Origin: Dokdonella immobilis
GTDB lineage: Bacteria; Pseudomonadota; Gammaproteobacteria; Xanthomonadales; Rhodanobacteraceae
DNA length: 64,000 nucleotides
Direction of reading: 5' to 3'
Assembly (NCBI RefSeq): GCF_900115085.1
Contig: NZ_FOVF01000002.1
Location: 186,001 to 250,000, forward strand
The position numbers and the translations under genes were made by a program. How positions within the stretch are numbered: the first letter of the stretch is position 1; the number at the start of each line of letters is the position of its first letter. Shown here one piece after another: positions 38,000-47,523 of the stretch. The notes below the pieces were generated by a model that saw only the letters and a list, made by a program, of their open reading frames with translations, was not told the origin of the DNA and ran no database searches.

Positions 38000-38644
38000 T
38001 TGGCGTTTCTGATCGCCCAACTGATTGTGGCGTACCTGCTCGGGTCGATCTCCGGCAGCCTCGTCCTTGGCCACCTGCGCGGCGTCGATATCCGCACCCA
38101 GGGCAGCGGCAACGCCGGCGGCACGAACGCCCTGCGTGTCGCCGGCTGGCGATTCGCCCTCGGCGTCGTCGCCATCGATGTCGGCAAGGGTGCGCTGGCG
38201 GCGTGGCTCGGTGGTCTGTCGGTCGCTGGCCTCGACCAGCCGGCCTGGTGGTCGTCGCCCCTGCTGGCACCCTGTGCCTGCGCGTTCGCCGCCGTGCTTG
38301 GGCACTGCTGGCCGGTCTACTTCGGCTTTCGCGGCGGCAAGGGGGCGGGTACCGCGTTCGGCGCCCTGCTGGTCATGGCGCCGCTCCTGGCCGGGATCAT
38401 GTTCACCGTATGGCTGGCCGTGATCGCCGCATTTCGCTACGTTGGTTTTGCCACGGTACTCGGCGCGCTCGCCTTTCCTGTCGGTCTGTGGCTGCTCGAT
38501 CGTTCTGGACATGCCTTCCCGCCGGCACTCGCTGCATTTGCCCTCGCCATCGCCGCGCTGATCCTGTTCACGCACCGGGCCAACCTGCGTCGCATGGTGC
38601 GTGGCGAAGAACCGCGCATCGGCCGCGCTGCGCGTTCGCCATGA
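38000..38644 (+). CDS. plsY: Acyl-phosphate:glycerol-3-phosphate acyltransferase PlsY
   Basis: A predicted 214-residue inner-membrane protein that makes lysophosphatidate from acyl phosphate. It has the three cytoplasmic motifs: LLGSISGSLVLG, GSGNAGGTNALR and FRGGKGAGTAFGALL, with a later FTHRANLRRMVRGEE. The family GSGNxGxTN form is kept. The start is taken as TTG 38000 (GAGAGGGGA upstream), since the frame before it is not membrane-like. It overlaps birA by four bases (ATGA). The upstream fusion gene may supply acyl phosphate. Confidence 0.92.
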   Translation: MAFLIAQLIVAYLLGSISGSLVLGHLRGVDIRTQGSGNAGGTNALRVAGWRFALGVVAIDVGKGALAAWLGGLSVAGLDQPAWWSSPLLAPCACAFAAVLGHCWPVYFGFRGGKGAGTAFGALLVMAPLLAGIMFTVWLAVIAAFRYVGFATVLGALAFPVGLWLLDRSGHAFPPALAAFALAIAALILFTHRANLRRMVRGEEPRIGRAARSP

Positions 38645-39633
38645 TCGAAGCGCGTGCCCTGTTGCAGGCTCTCGACGAAGCGCAGCCGGTATCCGGCAGC
38701 GCACTCGCCGCGCGCTTCGGCGTGTCTCGTGCCGCGGTCTGGAAGCAGATGGAGGCACTGAGAGAGAAGGGTGCGCCGATCGAAGCCGCCGCCGGCAGCG
38801 GTTACCGGCTGCGCGGCCCACTCGCGCTGCTCGACGAGGACGCCATTCGCGCGGCCATGTCCGATTCGGCGCGAAGCAGGCTGGAGTCGCTCGAAGTGCA
38901 TTGGCAGATCGATTCGACCAATAGCGCGCTGAGCCGGCGCGTGCAGGCCGGCGATAGCGGCCCCGGTGCCTGTTTTGCCGAGATCCAGACGGCCGGTCGT
39001 GGACGGCGCGGGCGTCGCTGGCATATGCCACTCGGCGGCGGGCTCGCATTCTCGATCTGGCGCCGTTTCGATGCCGGCATGGCCTCGATGGCCGGACTCA
39101 GTCTGGCCGTCGGCATCGGCGTCATGCGAGCGCTCGAACGGCTTGGTTATCACGGCATCGGTCTGAAATGGCCGAATGACATCCAGCACCGGGGCCTCAA
39201 GCTTGGCGGCATCCTGGTCGAACTCGGCGGCGATGCGCTGGGGCCCTGCCATGCCGTGGTCGGTATTGGCCTCAATCTGCGGATTGATGCGGCCGCAGGT
39301 GGGGCGATCGACCAGCCATGGACCGATCTGGTCCGCATCGGCGATGGTGCGCCGGCGGATCGCAACAGGATTGCCGCGTGCCTGCTCGAGCACCTGCTTG
39401 AGGCGCTCGAATGTTTCGCACAATCCTCATTTGCCGCGTTCGCCGATGAATATGCGCGCTACGATGTGCTGCGCGGAAAGCCCGTGCGCGTGACCGGCGG
39501 CGGTGGGGAGCGCTGCGGTGAAGCCGCCGGTGTCGATCGGCATGGCGCGCTCCTGTTGCGCACCGCGGATGGCGAGTTGCGGGTCGACAGTGGCGAGGTA
39601 AGCGTGCGACCGCAATCCGGATCCGCCTCGTGA
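38641..39633 (+). CDS. birA: Biotin--[acetyl-CoA-carboxylase] ligase / biotin repressor BirA
   Basis: A predicted 330-residue bifunctional protein. Residues 1-60 are a winged helix-turn-helix (GSALAARFGVSRAAVWKQ) that would bind the biotin operator. Residues 80-270 are the ligase with the biotinyl-AMP loop TAGRGRRGRRW, KWPNDI and GGILVEL. The rest is the C-terminal domain. It attaches biotin to the carboxyl carrier and represses biotin genes. The start overlaps the plsY stop, and the stop overlaps the coaX start (GTGA). Confidence 0.95.
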   Translation: MIEARALLQALDEAQPVSGSALAARFGVSRAAVWKQMEALREKGAPIEAAAGSGYRLRGPLALLDEDAIRAAMSDSARSRLESLEVHWQIDSTNSALSRRVQAGDSGPGACFAEIQTAGRGRRGRRWHMPLGGGLAFSIWRRFDAGMASMAGLSLAVGIGVMRALERLGYHGIGLKWPNDIQHRGLKLGGILVELGGDALGPCHAVVGIGLNLRIDAAAGGAIDQPWTDLVRIGDGAPADRNRIAACLLEHLLEALECFAQSSFAAFADEYARYDVLRGKPVRVTGGGGERCGEAAGVDRHGALLLRTADGELRVDSGEVSVRPQSGSAS

Positions 39634-40382
39634 AACTTCTCGTCGATTTTGGCAACACGCGTCTGAAATGGGCGCTCTGGGCGGACGGCCGGCGCAGCAT
39701 GGGCGGTGTCTTTGCCCACCGCGAAACCACTCTCGAAGCCGCGCTCAGCAGCAACTGGTCCGCGCTGCCGCGTCTTCAGGCAATACTCGTTGCCAGCGTC
39801 GTCGACCCTGCCCGGGAGCACGAACTGGCCGAGCTGATCGAGGCGCATTTCGAAACCGAGGCCGAATTCGTGCGCAGTCCTGCCTCGGGCCTCGGTATCA
39901 CCAATGCCTACCGCGAGCCGGAGCGGCTCGGAGTCGACCGCTTTCTGGCCATGGCCGCGCTGCACGCGGCCCAGCCCAGGGCGCAGGTGATCGTCAGCTG
40001 CGGCACGGCGCTGACGCTCGATGCGCTCTGCGCCGACGGTCGCCATCTGGGTGGATTGATCGCACCGTCGCCGGCGCTCATGCGCGAATCGCTCGGACGC
40101 GGCACCGCTCGCGTCGGTGAGGAACCGGGGCATCTCGTCGAGATCGCCGACAACACCATGGATGCGGCCTACTCGGGCTGCCTGCTCGCCGCGGTTGCCC
40201 TGATCGAGAGGTTTCGCCGCGAATTCCATGCGCGGATCGGGGCGCCGGTCGCCGTCGTTGCGGACGGTGGCGGCGTCGGCGAATGGCTGTCCCTGCTGCC
40301 CGATGTCGAACGCGGCCGTGATCTGGTCCTGCGCGGCCTGGCGCTCTGGTCGGAACGCGAATCCGGCCTCCGATCACCGTAG
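39630..40382 (+). CDS. coaX: Type III pantothenate kinase
   Basis: A predicted 250-residue enzyme that phosphorylates pantothenate, the first step of CoA synthesis. It shows the ASKHA motifs DFGNTRLKWAL (Asp6), GVDRFLAMAALH and SCGTALTLDAL, the set diagnostic of CoaX rather than CoaA. It starts at GTG 39630, overlapping birA by four bases. The pairing with birA is conserved in many Proteobacteria. Type III enzymes are not inhibited by CoA, a family property. Confidence 0.95.
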   Translation: MKLLVDFGNTRLKWALWADGRRSMGGVFAHRETTLEAALSSNWSALPRLQAILVASVVDPAREHELAELIEAHFETEAEFVRSPASGLGITNAYREPERLGVDRFLAMAALHAAQPRAQVIVSCGTALTLDALCADGRHLGGLIAPSPALMRESLGRGTARVGEEPGHLVEIADNTMDAAYSGCLLAAVALIERFRREFHARIGAPVAVVADGGGVGEWLSLLPDVERGRDLVLRGLALWSERESGLRSP

Positions 40383-40451
40383 GCGACCGGGGTTCGGGCT
40401 AGAATCAAACACCAATACCTGCCCGTCCCGTGCAGTCCCCATCGAGCCCGG

Positions 40452-41108
40452 ATGTTCCCGAGAGTCCTGTTCCTGCTGCTGCTTGCGCTCAACATAGGCG
40501 GTGCCTGCTGGATCGCATTTGCGCCCAAGGCGCCGGAAGTGTCGCGGCCGCCGAGTGATCCGGGCGTGCCTGCCCTGGTCCTGCTGAGCGAGCGCGAATC
40601 GGGCCACTCGCCGCAGCCCGCTGCCGCCAGGCCGGGATCGAGCAGCAGTGACGATATCTGCCTGTCGATCGGCCCGTTCCAGACCCAGTCGGACATGCGC
40701 GCCACGCTCAATTCGCTGTCGCCGCTGGTCAAGCGCATCCAATACCGCGACGAACGCGCGACCCAGTCGCGCGGCTACTGGGTGTTCCTAGCCGCCCTGA
40801 AGAATCGCGAAGAGGCACTGGGCGTAGCCCGTTCGTTGTCGGCGAAAGGCGTTCGCGACTACTACGTGGTCACCGCCGGCGACCAGCTCAATACGATCTC
40901 GCTCGGTCTGTTCCGCGAACAGGCCAATGCCGAACGGCGCAAGGCCGAAATTGCGGCGATGGGCTTCGACCCGAAACTGATCCAGCGCACCGAGGAACTG
41001 CCGGTCTACTGGATCGACCTCGCCAGGGACAGGAACAACAACGTCGACTGGCGTTCGCACGTAGCCAGTCCGGTCGGCCTCGAGGAACGCCGGATCGATT
41101 GTTTCTGA
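40452..41108 (+). CDS. SPOR-domain inner-membrane protein
   Basis: A predicted 218-residue protein with one N-terminal membrane segment (residues 4-24, LFLLLLALNIGGACWIAF) and a periplasmic remainder. Residues about 110-185 are a SPOR domain (RGYWVFLAALKNREEAL, then ISLGLFREQANAERR), which binds denuded septal peptidoglycan. It lies 69 bases after coaX, an arrangement I consider typical of Xanthomonadales. It may play a part in division or peptidoglycan remodelling. Confidence 0.85.
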   Translation: MFPRVLFLLLLALNIGGACWIAFAPKAPEVSRPPSDPGVPALVLLSERESGHSPQPAAARPGSSSSDDICLSIGPFQTQSDMRATLNSLSPLVKRIQYRDERATQSRGYWVFLAALKNREEALGVARSLSAKGVRDYYVVTAGDQLNTISLGLFREQANAERRKAEIAAMGFDPKLIQRTEELPVYWIDLARDRNNNVDWRSHVASPVGLEERRIDCF

Positions 41109-41159
41109 GCAGCGGGCTCCGCAAAGGATCCGCAAGCCGGTTGGCCGCATCCGCCTGAA

Positions 41160-41188
41160 TTGGTATTTCGCGCCCACTCCACTAGAAT
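41160..41188 (+). promoter_or_regulatory. Promoter of tRNA-Thr
   Basis: TTGGTA (41160-41165), 17 bases, then TAGAAT (41183-41188). The spacing is ideal and the -10 matches 5 of 6. It would start transcription about 5 bases before the tRNA. Confidence 0.6.
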
Positions 41189-41199
41189 GCGCGCCCCAT

Positions 41200-41275
41200 G
41201 CCGGCATAGCTCAGTTGGTAGAGCAACCGCCTTGTAAGCGGTAGGTCCCCAGTTCGAATCCGGGTGCCGGCACCA
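41200..41275 (+). tRNA. tRNA-Thr (anticodon TGT)
   Basis: A complete 76-nt cloverleaf. The acceptor stem GCCGGCA pairs with TGCCGGC. The D-arm is AGCTCAGTTGGTAGAGC, the anticodon stem ACCGC/GCGGT holds loop CTTGTAA (anticodon TGT, decodes ACA), and the T-loop is TTCGAAT. CCA is encoded at 41273-41275. The A-C mismatch in the T stem is also found in the E. coli counterpart as I recall it. I saw no copy of its 3' end downstream that would signal an integration site. Confidence 0.97.
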
Positions 41276-41606
41276 GATCCGATGGCACCCCATAGGCTTG
41301 CCAGCCGCGCCGGATCTAGAATCCCGTCGGCAAGCCCCCTCCGTTTGCCGGATGATGCGCACCTCCATGGTGCTTCGGGAATCGAGCGCGCATGATAATC
41401 CCGTTGGCGCGCTCGACCGCTCTCGACAATGATTGCGCCGCGCGAGTCGTGGTTCGCCAGCCGCCAGATCGTGAACTTTGGTCATCCAGGACATTGGAGC
41501 GGCTCTGCCCGTACTTGCCCGTGTTAGGTTCCAATCCGGGGCTTGCGACGCGCCGCCAGGCGGCATGTCTGACAAGATTCGGTTCCATGCGGACAGGAGA
41601 AGGTCA
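41276..41606. other. 331-base gap after tRNA-Thr
   Basis: No gene, terminator with T-run, or duplicated tRNA end is visible. The last 20 bases hold the AGGAG ribosome site of the next gene. A promoter for that gene should be here, but I cannot name a good -35/-10 pair. Confidence 0.4.
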
Positions 41607-41942
41607 ATGGCAGGTTGGTTTGAATTGAGCAAGAGCAGCGACGGTCAGTTCCGGTTCGTCCTCAAGGCGGGCAATGCGCAAACGATCCTGACCAGCCAAA
41701 TGTATTCGTCCAGGGCCGCCGCGCAGGGTGGTATCGCTTCGGTCCAGTCCAGTAGCGCCGATGATGCGAACTACGAACGCAAGACGGCCACCAACGACAA
41801 GGCCTATTTCAACCTGAAGTCGGCCAATCATCAGGTCATCGGTACGAGCCAGATGTATGCGTCCGAGGCTTCGCGAGAGGCCGGGATCGCCAGCGTCAAG
41901 GCCAACGGCGCATCCGCCAGCATCAAGGACCTGTCGGTCTGA
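41607..41942 (+). CDS. YegP/DUF1508-family protein with two repeats
   Basis: A predicted 111-residue cytosolic protein. The ATG at 41607 follows AGGAG. It consists of two copies of the DUF1508 unit: FELSKSSDGQFRFVLKAGNA with TSQMYSSRAAAQGGI, and YFNLKSANHQVIGTSQMYAS with REAGIASVKAN. This is the size and layout of E. coli YegP (110). Function is unproven; some members are induced by stress. Confidence 0.9.
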   Translation: MAGWFELSKSSDGQFRFVLKAGNAQTILTSQMYSSRAAAQGGIASVQSSSADDANYERKTATNDKAYFNLKSANHQVIGTSQMYASEASREAGIASVKANGASASIKDLSV

Positions 41943-42234
41943 GGATTCGTATTCCGGAGTCCGGCGCGCTGCCCCGAAGCCATCCGGTTTCTCGGAGGAG
42001 GGCATATCCGGACTGTTGCCATGCGCGGATTCTTGCCGTGCATGGCGCGATTCAGGCATGGGCTTTACCCCCGGCGTGACGGCGGTCAAGGCCGGTGCTT
42101 TCGCCACACGCATGGCAAACGGCAACCAGGGGTCGGATGCCACGACAAGAAGGGCTTGATCCGCTCCATCGGCCTCCGCCCCGACTCCGTACCGATGCTG
42201 CACCCGAACCCGGATACGAAGGCGTCAGCCAATC

Positions 42235-45200
42235 CTATGCGCCGCGGTGCATGCTCTGCCCCTTGCCACTCGACGCGTTTCCAACAGGAAGTTTCGCCTT
42301 GGTCGCCAGAAGCTCGGCCATCTCATCCGCCGGTAGCGGCCGGCTGAACAGGTATCCTTGGGCCTCATCGCAACGCAACAGATGCAGCAGCCGGGATTGC
42401 TCCTCGGTTTCGACGCCTTCGGCGATGACCTTCAGGTTGAGGGAGTGGGCGAGCGCGATGATCGCGGACACGATCGCGAGGCCTTGCGGCCCAATGTTCA
42501 TTTCCATGATGAACGATCGGTCGATCTTCAATGCCGTGATCGGCAACTTGGCAATGTAGGCCAACGAGGAATAGCCGGTGCCGAAATCATCGACCGCGAC
42601 GGTCACGCCCTTATCGCGGATCTTGCGCAAGGTCTGCACCGATGACTCGAGCTCTTCCATCAGCAAGGACTCAGTGACCTCCAGTTCCAGATTGCTGAGA
42701 TCGAATGATTCCGAGAGCGAGCAGACCAGCTCCGCGAAGTCGGTCTTGCGCAACTGCAGCGACGAGACATTCACCGCAACCTTGGGGGCATTGGCATTCG
42801 TTTCACGCCAGCGACCCTGGTCGATCAGCGCCCTGCGCAGCGCCCATTCGCCGACCTCGCCGATCAGCCCGCACTCTTCCAGTACCGGAATGAACTCGCC
42901 CGGGGCGATCAGGCCGCGTTCCGGATCCTGCCAACGGATCAATGCCTCGACGCCGCAGATCTGGCCGTTGCCGAGATCGACCTTGGGCTGGTAATGAAGC
43001 AGGAATTCATCGGCCTTGATGGCGCGGCGAAGGCGGCTTTCGAAGCTCAGCGCCTGTGCTGCGCGGGCATTCAGTTCCGGCGAGTAGAAGACGATGCGCT
43101 CGGAGCTCGACTTCGTTCGACGCAGCGCGGCTTCGGCATTGCGCAGCAGCGTCTCGGCATCGTCGCCATCGCTCGGAAAAATCGCGATGCCGATCCTGCA
43201 GCCGATTCGCAGCTCTTCTCCGAAGATGCTGAAGGGCACGCCGAGCCAACGGAACTTCAGTTCTTCCAGGGACCGGGCCACCTCGGCGACCGAGGCCTTG
43301 TCGGTCAGGGTCAGTGCGAAGATGTCGACACTGATCCGGGCTACCGAGGTATTCGCCCGCGCGAGCCGTTCTCCGGCCTGGATCAGGAGTTCATCGCCGC
43401 CATGCCGCCCCAGTGTTTCATTGACGTGCCGAAGCCGCTCCAGATCCGCGAAGACGACGGCGAGCAGGTTGTCGCTGCTGGCGTGGCGGTACATCTGGTG
43501 CGAGAGGATATCGAGGAAATGCTGCCGATTCGGCAAGCCGGTCAGGCTGTCGTATTGGGCCAGATAGCGGATCTGCTCGGATTTTTGCAGGTGTTCGAGG
43601 GCGAATGAGATATCCGCAGCGAGCTGGTTCAGCAGTTCCATCTCGTTGCTGTCGAAAAAATCGGGCATCTCAGCGTAAAGCATCAGGGCGCCGACTCCCT
43701 TGCCCTCGATCGTCAGTGGCAGCATGGCCAGCGAGCGGGAACCCGCGTCTATCGATTCGCGAATCGCGCGGGGATCCCGGGCCAGGTCGTTGATGATGAT
43801 CGGATGCGGTTTGCCGGTCGACAGCGATTCCACGATCTTGCGCAAGTCGGAATCTTCGTTCAGCTTTTGTCGCAAGGTGTCTTCATAATCGGGCGAGGCG
43901 CCGGCGCTGACCATGAGCCCGAGTCCGTCACCTGCATGGTCGAGCAGGCCGATCCAGGCGCGCGGGAATTGCCCCGCCTCGACCGCGATGCGGCAGACGC
44001 CCCGTAGCAGTTCGTCCCGGTCGCGCGTATGCACGATCAGCGCATTGATGGCGCTGAGCACCGAGAGCACGCGGTTGAGGCTACGCATGCCGAGCTCGGT
44101 CTTCTTCTGTTCGCTGACGTCCTGCAGCGTGTGGAACCAGCCGCCCGGCTGATCGCGTCGCTGGCTCCAATGATTCGAGGGAACCACGACATGCCTCAGA
44201 TGCACCCAATCCTCGCCGCGCCGCAGACGATAGGCGAACTCCGCGCGTTCGTGCTGCTCGAAGGCGCGGTCGGCCTGTTCGTTGAAAGCATCGCGGTCGT
44301 CCGGATGAACCCGGGTCAGCCATTGCCGCCAGTTGGCCGGTACCTGGTCCGCAGCGGAGCCGATCAGGTCGGGCAGGGTTTCCGACCAGCTTTCGAAGCG
44401 GCCGTCAGCCAGTGAAACGAAATGCGCCAGCTTGGCCAGCTGCTGGGCGTGGCGCAGCCCGGCCTGGCTGCGCGCCAGCTCCTGTTCGGCCCGGTAGCGT
44501 TGGGTGATGTCGCGGACGAAGGCGACGAAAAGCCGCCCCTGGGAGGTATTGAGGCGGGAAACCGATGCCTCGATCGGAAACTCGGTTCCATCCCGACGCA
44601 CGCCCCAGACCATGCGTGCCGGAATCGACATCGGCCGGGCCTGACCCGACGGACTGGAGAAGTTCTCGACGTCCCGTTCGTGCTGCTGGCGGAAGCGCTG
44701 GGGTATGAAGGTGGACAGGGACGCGCCGAGTGCTTCGCTGCGCGGGCAGTCGAACATACCTTCGGCGGCCCGGTTGAACAGGACGATCCTCTGCTGGTCG
44801 TTGACCGCGATGATGGCGTCGAGCGCCGACTCGACCATGCCCGACAGCCGCGCCTCGGTCTGGGTCAGGCCTTCGTAGGCACGCTCCAGCTCGGCACTCT
44901 TGTCCTCGAGCTTGCGCACCAGGGTCTCGCTGTACTGCCTCAGCACCGGTGTCTGCAGTTCTTCGGCGGTGCCCGGTGCGAGCGGCTGGCGGTCCTCTGC
45001 AGAGGCCCTGTGGATCGCCTCGAGCAGGGTTTCGATCGGTGCCGGCTTGGCGATGTAGGCATCGGCGCCGGCGGCGAGGGCGAGCTCGCGGTCCGCGGGT
45101 GAATTGTAGGTGCTCGTGTAGAGCAGGAATGGCAGACGCGCGTGCTTCTGGCTCCGGCGCACCTCCATGCACAGGCGGTAGCCGTCCATGCGCGGCATCA

Positions 45201-45360
45201 GGATGTCCGAGACGATGCCGTCGAAATCGTTGTCGCCATTGAGCGCAGCCAGCGCTTCGACGCCATCGGGGGCCTCGACCACGGCATGCCCTTCGGCCTC
45301 GAGCTGGGCTCGCAGCAGGCGCAGGTTGGCCGGGTAGTCATCGACGATCAGCAGCTTCAT
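42235..45360 (-). CDS. Receiver-PAS-GAF-GGDEF(degenerate)-EAL cyclic-di-GMP signalling protein
   Basis: A predicted 1041-residue protein. Residues 1-120 are a receiver with Asp52 (SDILMPRMDG). A PAS domain follows (about 165-300), then a PAS-like region (about 330-415) and a GAF domain (about 430-580). A GGDEF-type domain (about 600-760) has GGDEF replaced by SVDIF, so it should not make c-di-GMP. The final EAL domain (about 775-1020) keeps GVEALIRW, the catalytic DDFGTGYSSL and EGVETEEQ, so it should hydrolyse c-di-GMP. It is the last gene of an overlapping three-gene operon and its receiver is probably fed by the histidine kinase. Confidence 0.9.
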   Translation of the reverse strand: MKLLIVDDYPANLRLLRAQLEAEGHAVVEAPDGVEALAALNGDNDFDGIVSDILMPRMDGYRLCMEVRRSQKHARLPFLLYTSTYNSPADRELALAAGADAYIAKPAPIETLLEAIHRASAEDRQPLAPGTAEELQTPVLRQYSETLVRKLEDKSAELERAYEGLTQTEARLSGMVESALDAIIAVNDQQRIVLFNRAAEGMFDCPRSEALGASLSTFIPQRFRQQHERDVENFSSPSGQARPMSIPARMVWGVRRDGTEFPIEASVSRLNTSQGRLFVAFVRDITQRYRAEQELARSQAGLRHAQQLAKLAHFVSLADGRFESWSETLPDLIGSAADQVPANWRQWLTRVHPDDRDAFNEQADRAFEQHERAEFAYRLRRGEDWVHLRHVVVPSNHWSQRRDQPGGWFHTLQDVSEQKKTELGMRSLNRVLSVLSAINALIVHTRDRDELLRGVCRIAVEAGQFPRAWIGLLDHAGDGLGLMVSAGASPDYEDTLRQKLNEDSDLRKIVESLSTGKPHPIIINDLARDPRAIRESIDAGSRSLAMLPLTIEGKGVGALMLYAEMPDFFDSNEMELLNQLAADISFALEHLQKSEQIRYLAQYDSLTGLPNRQHFLDILSHQMYRHASSDNLLAVVFADLERLRHVNETLGRHGGDELLIQAGERLARANTSVARISVDIFALTLTDKASVAEVARSLEELKFRWLGVPFSIFGEELRIGCRIGIAIFPSDGDDAETLLRNAEAALRRTKSSSERIVFYSPELNARAAQALSFESRLRRAIKADEFLLHYQPKVDLGNGQICGVEALIRWQDPERGLIAPGEFIPVLEECGLIGEVGEWALRRALIDQGRWRETNANAPKVAVNVSSLQLRKTDFAELVCSLSESFDLSNLELEVTESLLMEELESSVQTLRKIRDKGVTVAVDDFGTGYSSLAYIAKLPITALKIDRSFIMEMNIGPQGLAIVSAIIALAHSLNLKVIAEGVETEEQSRLLHLLRCDEAQGYLFSRPLPADEMAELLATKAKLPVGNASSGKGQSMHRGA

Positions 45361-45737
45361 CGATTCGGCCCCTCGCGCAGATGGGCGCTGACGGTCAACG
45401 GCAATTGGCGCGTATCGATCGGTTTGGTGATGTAGCCGTCGCAACCGGCATCGAGTGCCTGGCGTTCGTCGGCGAGCATAGCGAATGCCGTCAATGCAAT
45501 GACCGGTATCCCTCGCCAGCGCGGATCCGCCTTGAGCTTGCGGGTCAAGGTGAGTCCGTCCATGCCAGGCAAGGCGATATCCATGAGGATGAGGTCGGGA
45601 CTGCGCGTCGCGAGATAGTCCAGGGCATCTTCCGCGTCGACGGCGGCATCCACCTCGTAGCCCTCGATCTCGAGGACGCTGCGCGCGAGTTTCAGGTTGA
45701 CCGGATTGTCGTCGACGATGAGGATGCGCTGGCTCAT
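45357..45737 (-). CDS. Single-domain response regulator
   Basis: A predicted 126-residue CheY/DivK-like receiver with no output domain. The acidic pair is VDD (residues 9-10), the phospho-acceptor Asp53 lies in [11 protein letters not shown], and the conserved Thr/Ala and Lys are in ALTAF and ITKPID. Its ends overlap the histidine kinase upstream and the EAL protein downstream by four bases each. It could relay phosphate between them. Confidence 0.93.
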   Translation of the reverse strand: MSQRILIVDDNPVNLKLARSVLEIEGYEVDAAVDAEDALDYLATRSPDLILMDIALPGMDGLTLTRKLKADPRWRGIPVIALTAFAMLADERQALDAGCDGYITKPIDTRQLPLTVSAHLREGPNR

Positions 45738-47197
45738 GAGGCAGGCCCCGCGAGCGGCAGTCGCACGGTGACGGTCGTGCCGACATTGACGGTGCTATCG
45801 AGATCGATCGAGCCACCCTGGATCTCGACCAGCTTGCGGGTCAGGGCCAGGCCGAGCCCGGTGCCTTGTGATCGCCGTGCGGTATCGCGCTCGACGCGCT
45901 GGAACTCGACGAACAGGCGCTCGATGTCGCCGGGCTCGATGCCGATGCCGGTATCGGAAACCTGAAGCACGAGGGCGCCCGTGGCATCGCGGTCGGCAAC
46001 GACGCGGACCTGGCCGAGCGGCTCGGTGAACTTGACCGCATTGCTCAGCAGGTTCAGCAGGATCTGCTTGAACTTGTGCCGGTCCAGCCTGGCCTCGGCC
46101 AGCCCGGCGGCGACTTCGATCCCGAGTACGATGCGCTTCTCCTGGATCAGCGGCGAGAGCACCGCGCAGACTTCCGGGATGTCGCTGCCGAGGTCGAAAA
46201 CCTCGGCATGGATCTCCATCTTGCCGGCCTCGATCTTGGACAGGTCGAGCAGGTCGTTGACCAGGCGCAACAAGTGGCGTCCGCTGTCGAGGATGTCACC
46301 GATGAATTCGCGCTGCTTCGGCTCGAGACTGCCCACCTTGCCATCGATCAGCAGCTGGGAAAAGCCGATGATGCCGTTCAATGGCGTGCGCAGTTCATGC
46401 GACATGTTGGCGAGAAACTGGCTCTTGAGGCGATTGGCCTGATGCAGGGACGCTTCGACCTGCTTGCGCTCGCTGACATCGCGGATCGCGCTCGAGACGA
46501 GCAGACCGTTCTCGGTCTGCAGGGGACTCAGGCTGATTTCGACCGGGAACTCGCTGCCGTCGCGGCGCAGTCCGTGCAATTCGAGGCCGGTCCCCATGTT
46601 GCGGGCCCGCGGTTGACCGAAAAAGCCGGCGCGATGCTCCGGATGCTGGGCGCGAAACCGCTCCGGAACGAGCATCTCGATGGAATTGCCGAGCAGTTCT
46701 TCGCGCTGCCAGCCGAACAGGCGGACGGCCTGGGAATTGGCCAGGACGATCCGCCCACGGTTGTCGACGATCACCATGGCATCGGGCGCCGACTCGAGCA
46801 GGTCGCGAAATTTCTCCTTTTCGCGGCGTCGCGCGCTGACGTCGCGCACCGCGCTGATGACCAGGGTCGAGTCGCCAATGTGAATCGGGCTCAGGCTGAT
46901 CTCGACCGGAAACTCGTCACCGTCGCGGCATCGGCCATGCAGGTCGAGCTCGGCCCCCATCGCGCGCGTCCGCGGATGCGAAAAGAACCGTTCGCGATGG
47001 CCGCCATGCACGTCACGAAAGCGATCCGGCAGCAATTGCTCGACCGGGCAGCCAATCAGGGCGCGCGGTTCGTAGCGGAAGAGGATCTCGGCCTGCGAAT
47101 TGGCCAGCACGATACGTCCGTCGGGGCCAACCACGATGATCGCATCGGGCATGGCCTCGAGCAGGGCTCGCAGGCGTTCGTCGATCACTTCCGACAT
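45734..47197 (-). CDS. PAS-PAS hybrid-lacking sensor histidine kinase
   Basis: A predicted 487-residue cytosolic kinase with no membrane segment. Two PAS domains (about residues 8-122 and 135-243) are closely alike, sharing RIVLANSQA, a long HxxxFF segment and [22 protein letters not shown], so they look like a duplication. HisKA has His267 in [12 protein letters not shown]. The HATPase follows with N, G1 (DTGIGI) and G2 (GTGLGLAL) boxes. It shares an operon with two receiver proteins. The signal is probably a soluble small molecule or redox state. Confidence 0.92.
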   Translation of the reverse strand: MSEVIDERLRALLEAMPDAIIVVGPDGRIVLANSQAEILFRYEPRALIGCPVEQLLPDRFRDVHGGHRERFFSHPRTRAMGAELDLHGRCRDGDEFPVEISLSPIHIGDSTLVISAVRDVSARRREKEKFRDLLESAPDAMVIVDNRGRIVLANSQAVRLFGWQREELLGNSIEMLVPERFRAQHPEHRAGFFGQPRARNMGTGLELHGLRRDGSEFPVEISLSPLQTENGLLVSSAIRDVSERKQVEASLHQANRLKSQFLANMSHELRTPLNGIIGFSQLLIDGKVGSLEPKQREFIGDILDSGRHLLRLVNDLLDLSKIEAGKMEIHAEVFDLGSDIPEVCAVLSPLIQEKRIVLGIEVAAGLAEARLDRHKFKQILLNLLSNAVKFTEPLGQVRVVADRDATGALVLQVSDTGIGIEPGDIERLFVEFQRVERDTARRSQGTGLGLALTRKLVEIQGGSIDLDSTVNVGTTVTVRLPLAGPAS

Positions 47198-47523
47198 CGA
47201 ATCCGTCCCTCGTCGGCGACTGCTGTGGAGCTCCCGTACAGAAACGACCCGGTTCAGCTCCGCGTGTCCGTCGGCATCCGGCGACAGCCCATCCCGGGCC
47301 AGCCTTCCGCACTTGTTACCCCCTCGCCCGCGAAGCGTATCGCGTCTCTGCCATGACCCGCCATGGGTGGATCGACGATCCGGTTTCGCTCCGGATCAAG
47401 CATAGTCGCATTGGCCCGCGCATTCATCCTCGGCGGCGCCAAGTGCTGAATTGCATTCAGGAATCCCCGAGAGGGCGCCGCGGTTGGGCACGCTCGCCAT
47501 TGTCCGGTGCCGGATGCTGGCAC
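47198..47523. other. 326-base gap between the signalling and glycan operons
   Basis: No gene is seen. Two perfect small hairpins are present: GATCCGG/CCGGATC (47377-47397, 7-base loop) and CTGAAT/ATTCAG (47446-47460, 3-base loop). These may end the glycosyltransferase transcript or regulate the histidine kinase operon. Neither has a T-run. Confidence 0.4.

Noticed and set aside
41200-41606. Possible integration site at tRNA-Thr
   Set aside because: No copy of the tRNA 3' end, integrase or GC shift follows; the next gene is an ordinary YegP-like gene.
42021-42347. Small plus-strand open frame overlapping the EAL gene
   Set aside because: It overlaps the end of a well-supported gene, lacks a properly spaced ribosome site and its composition is Arg/Pro-rich.
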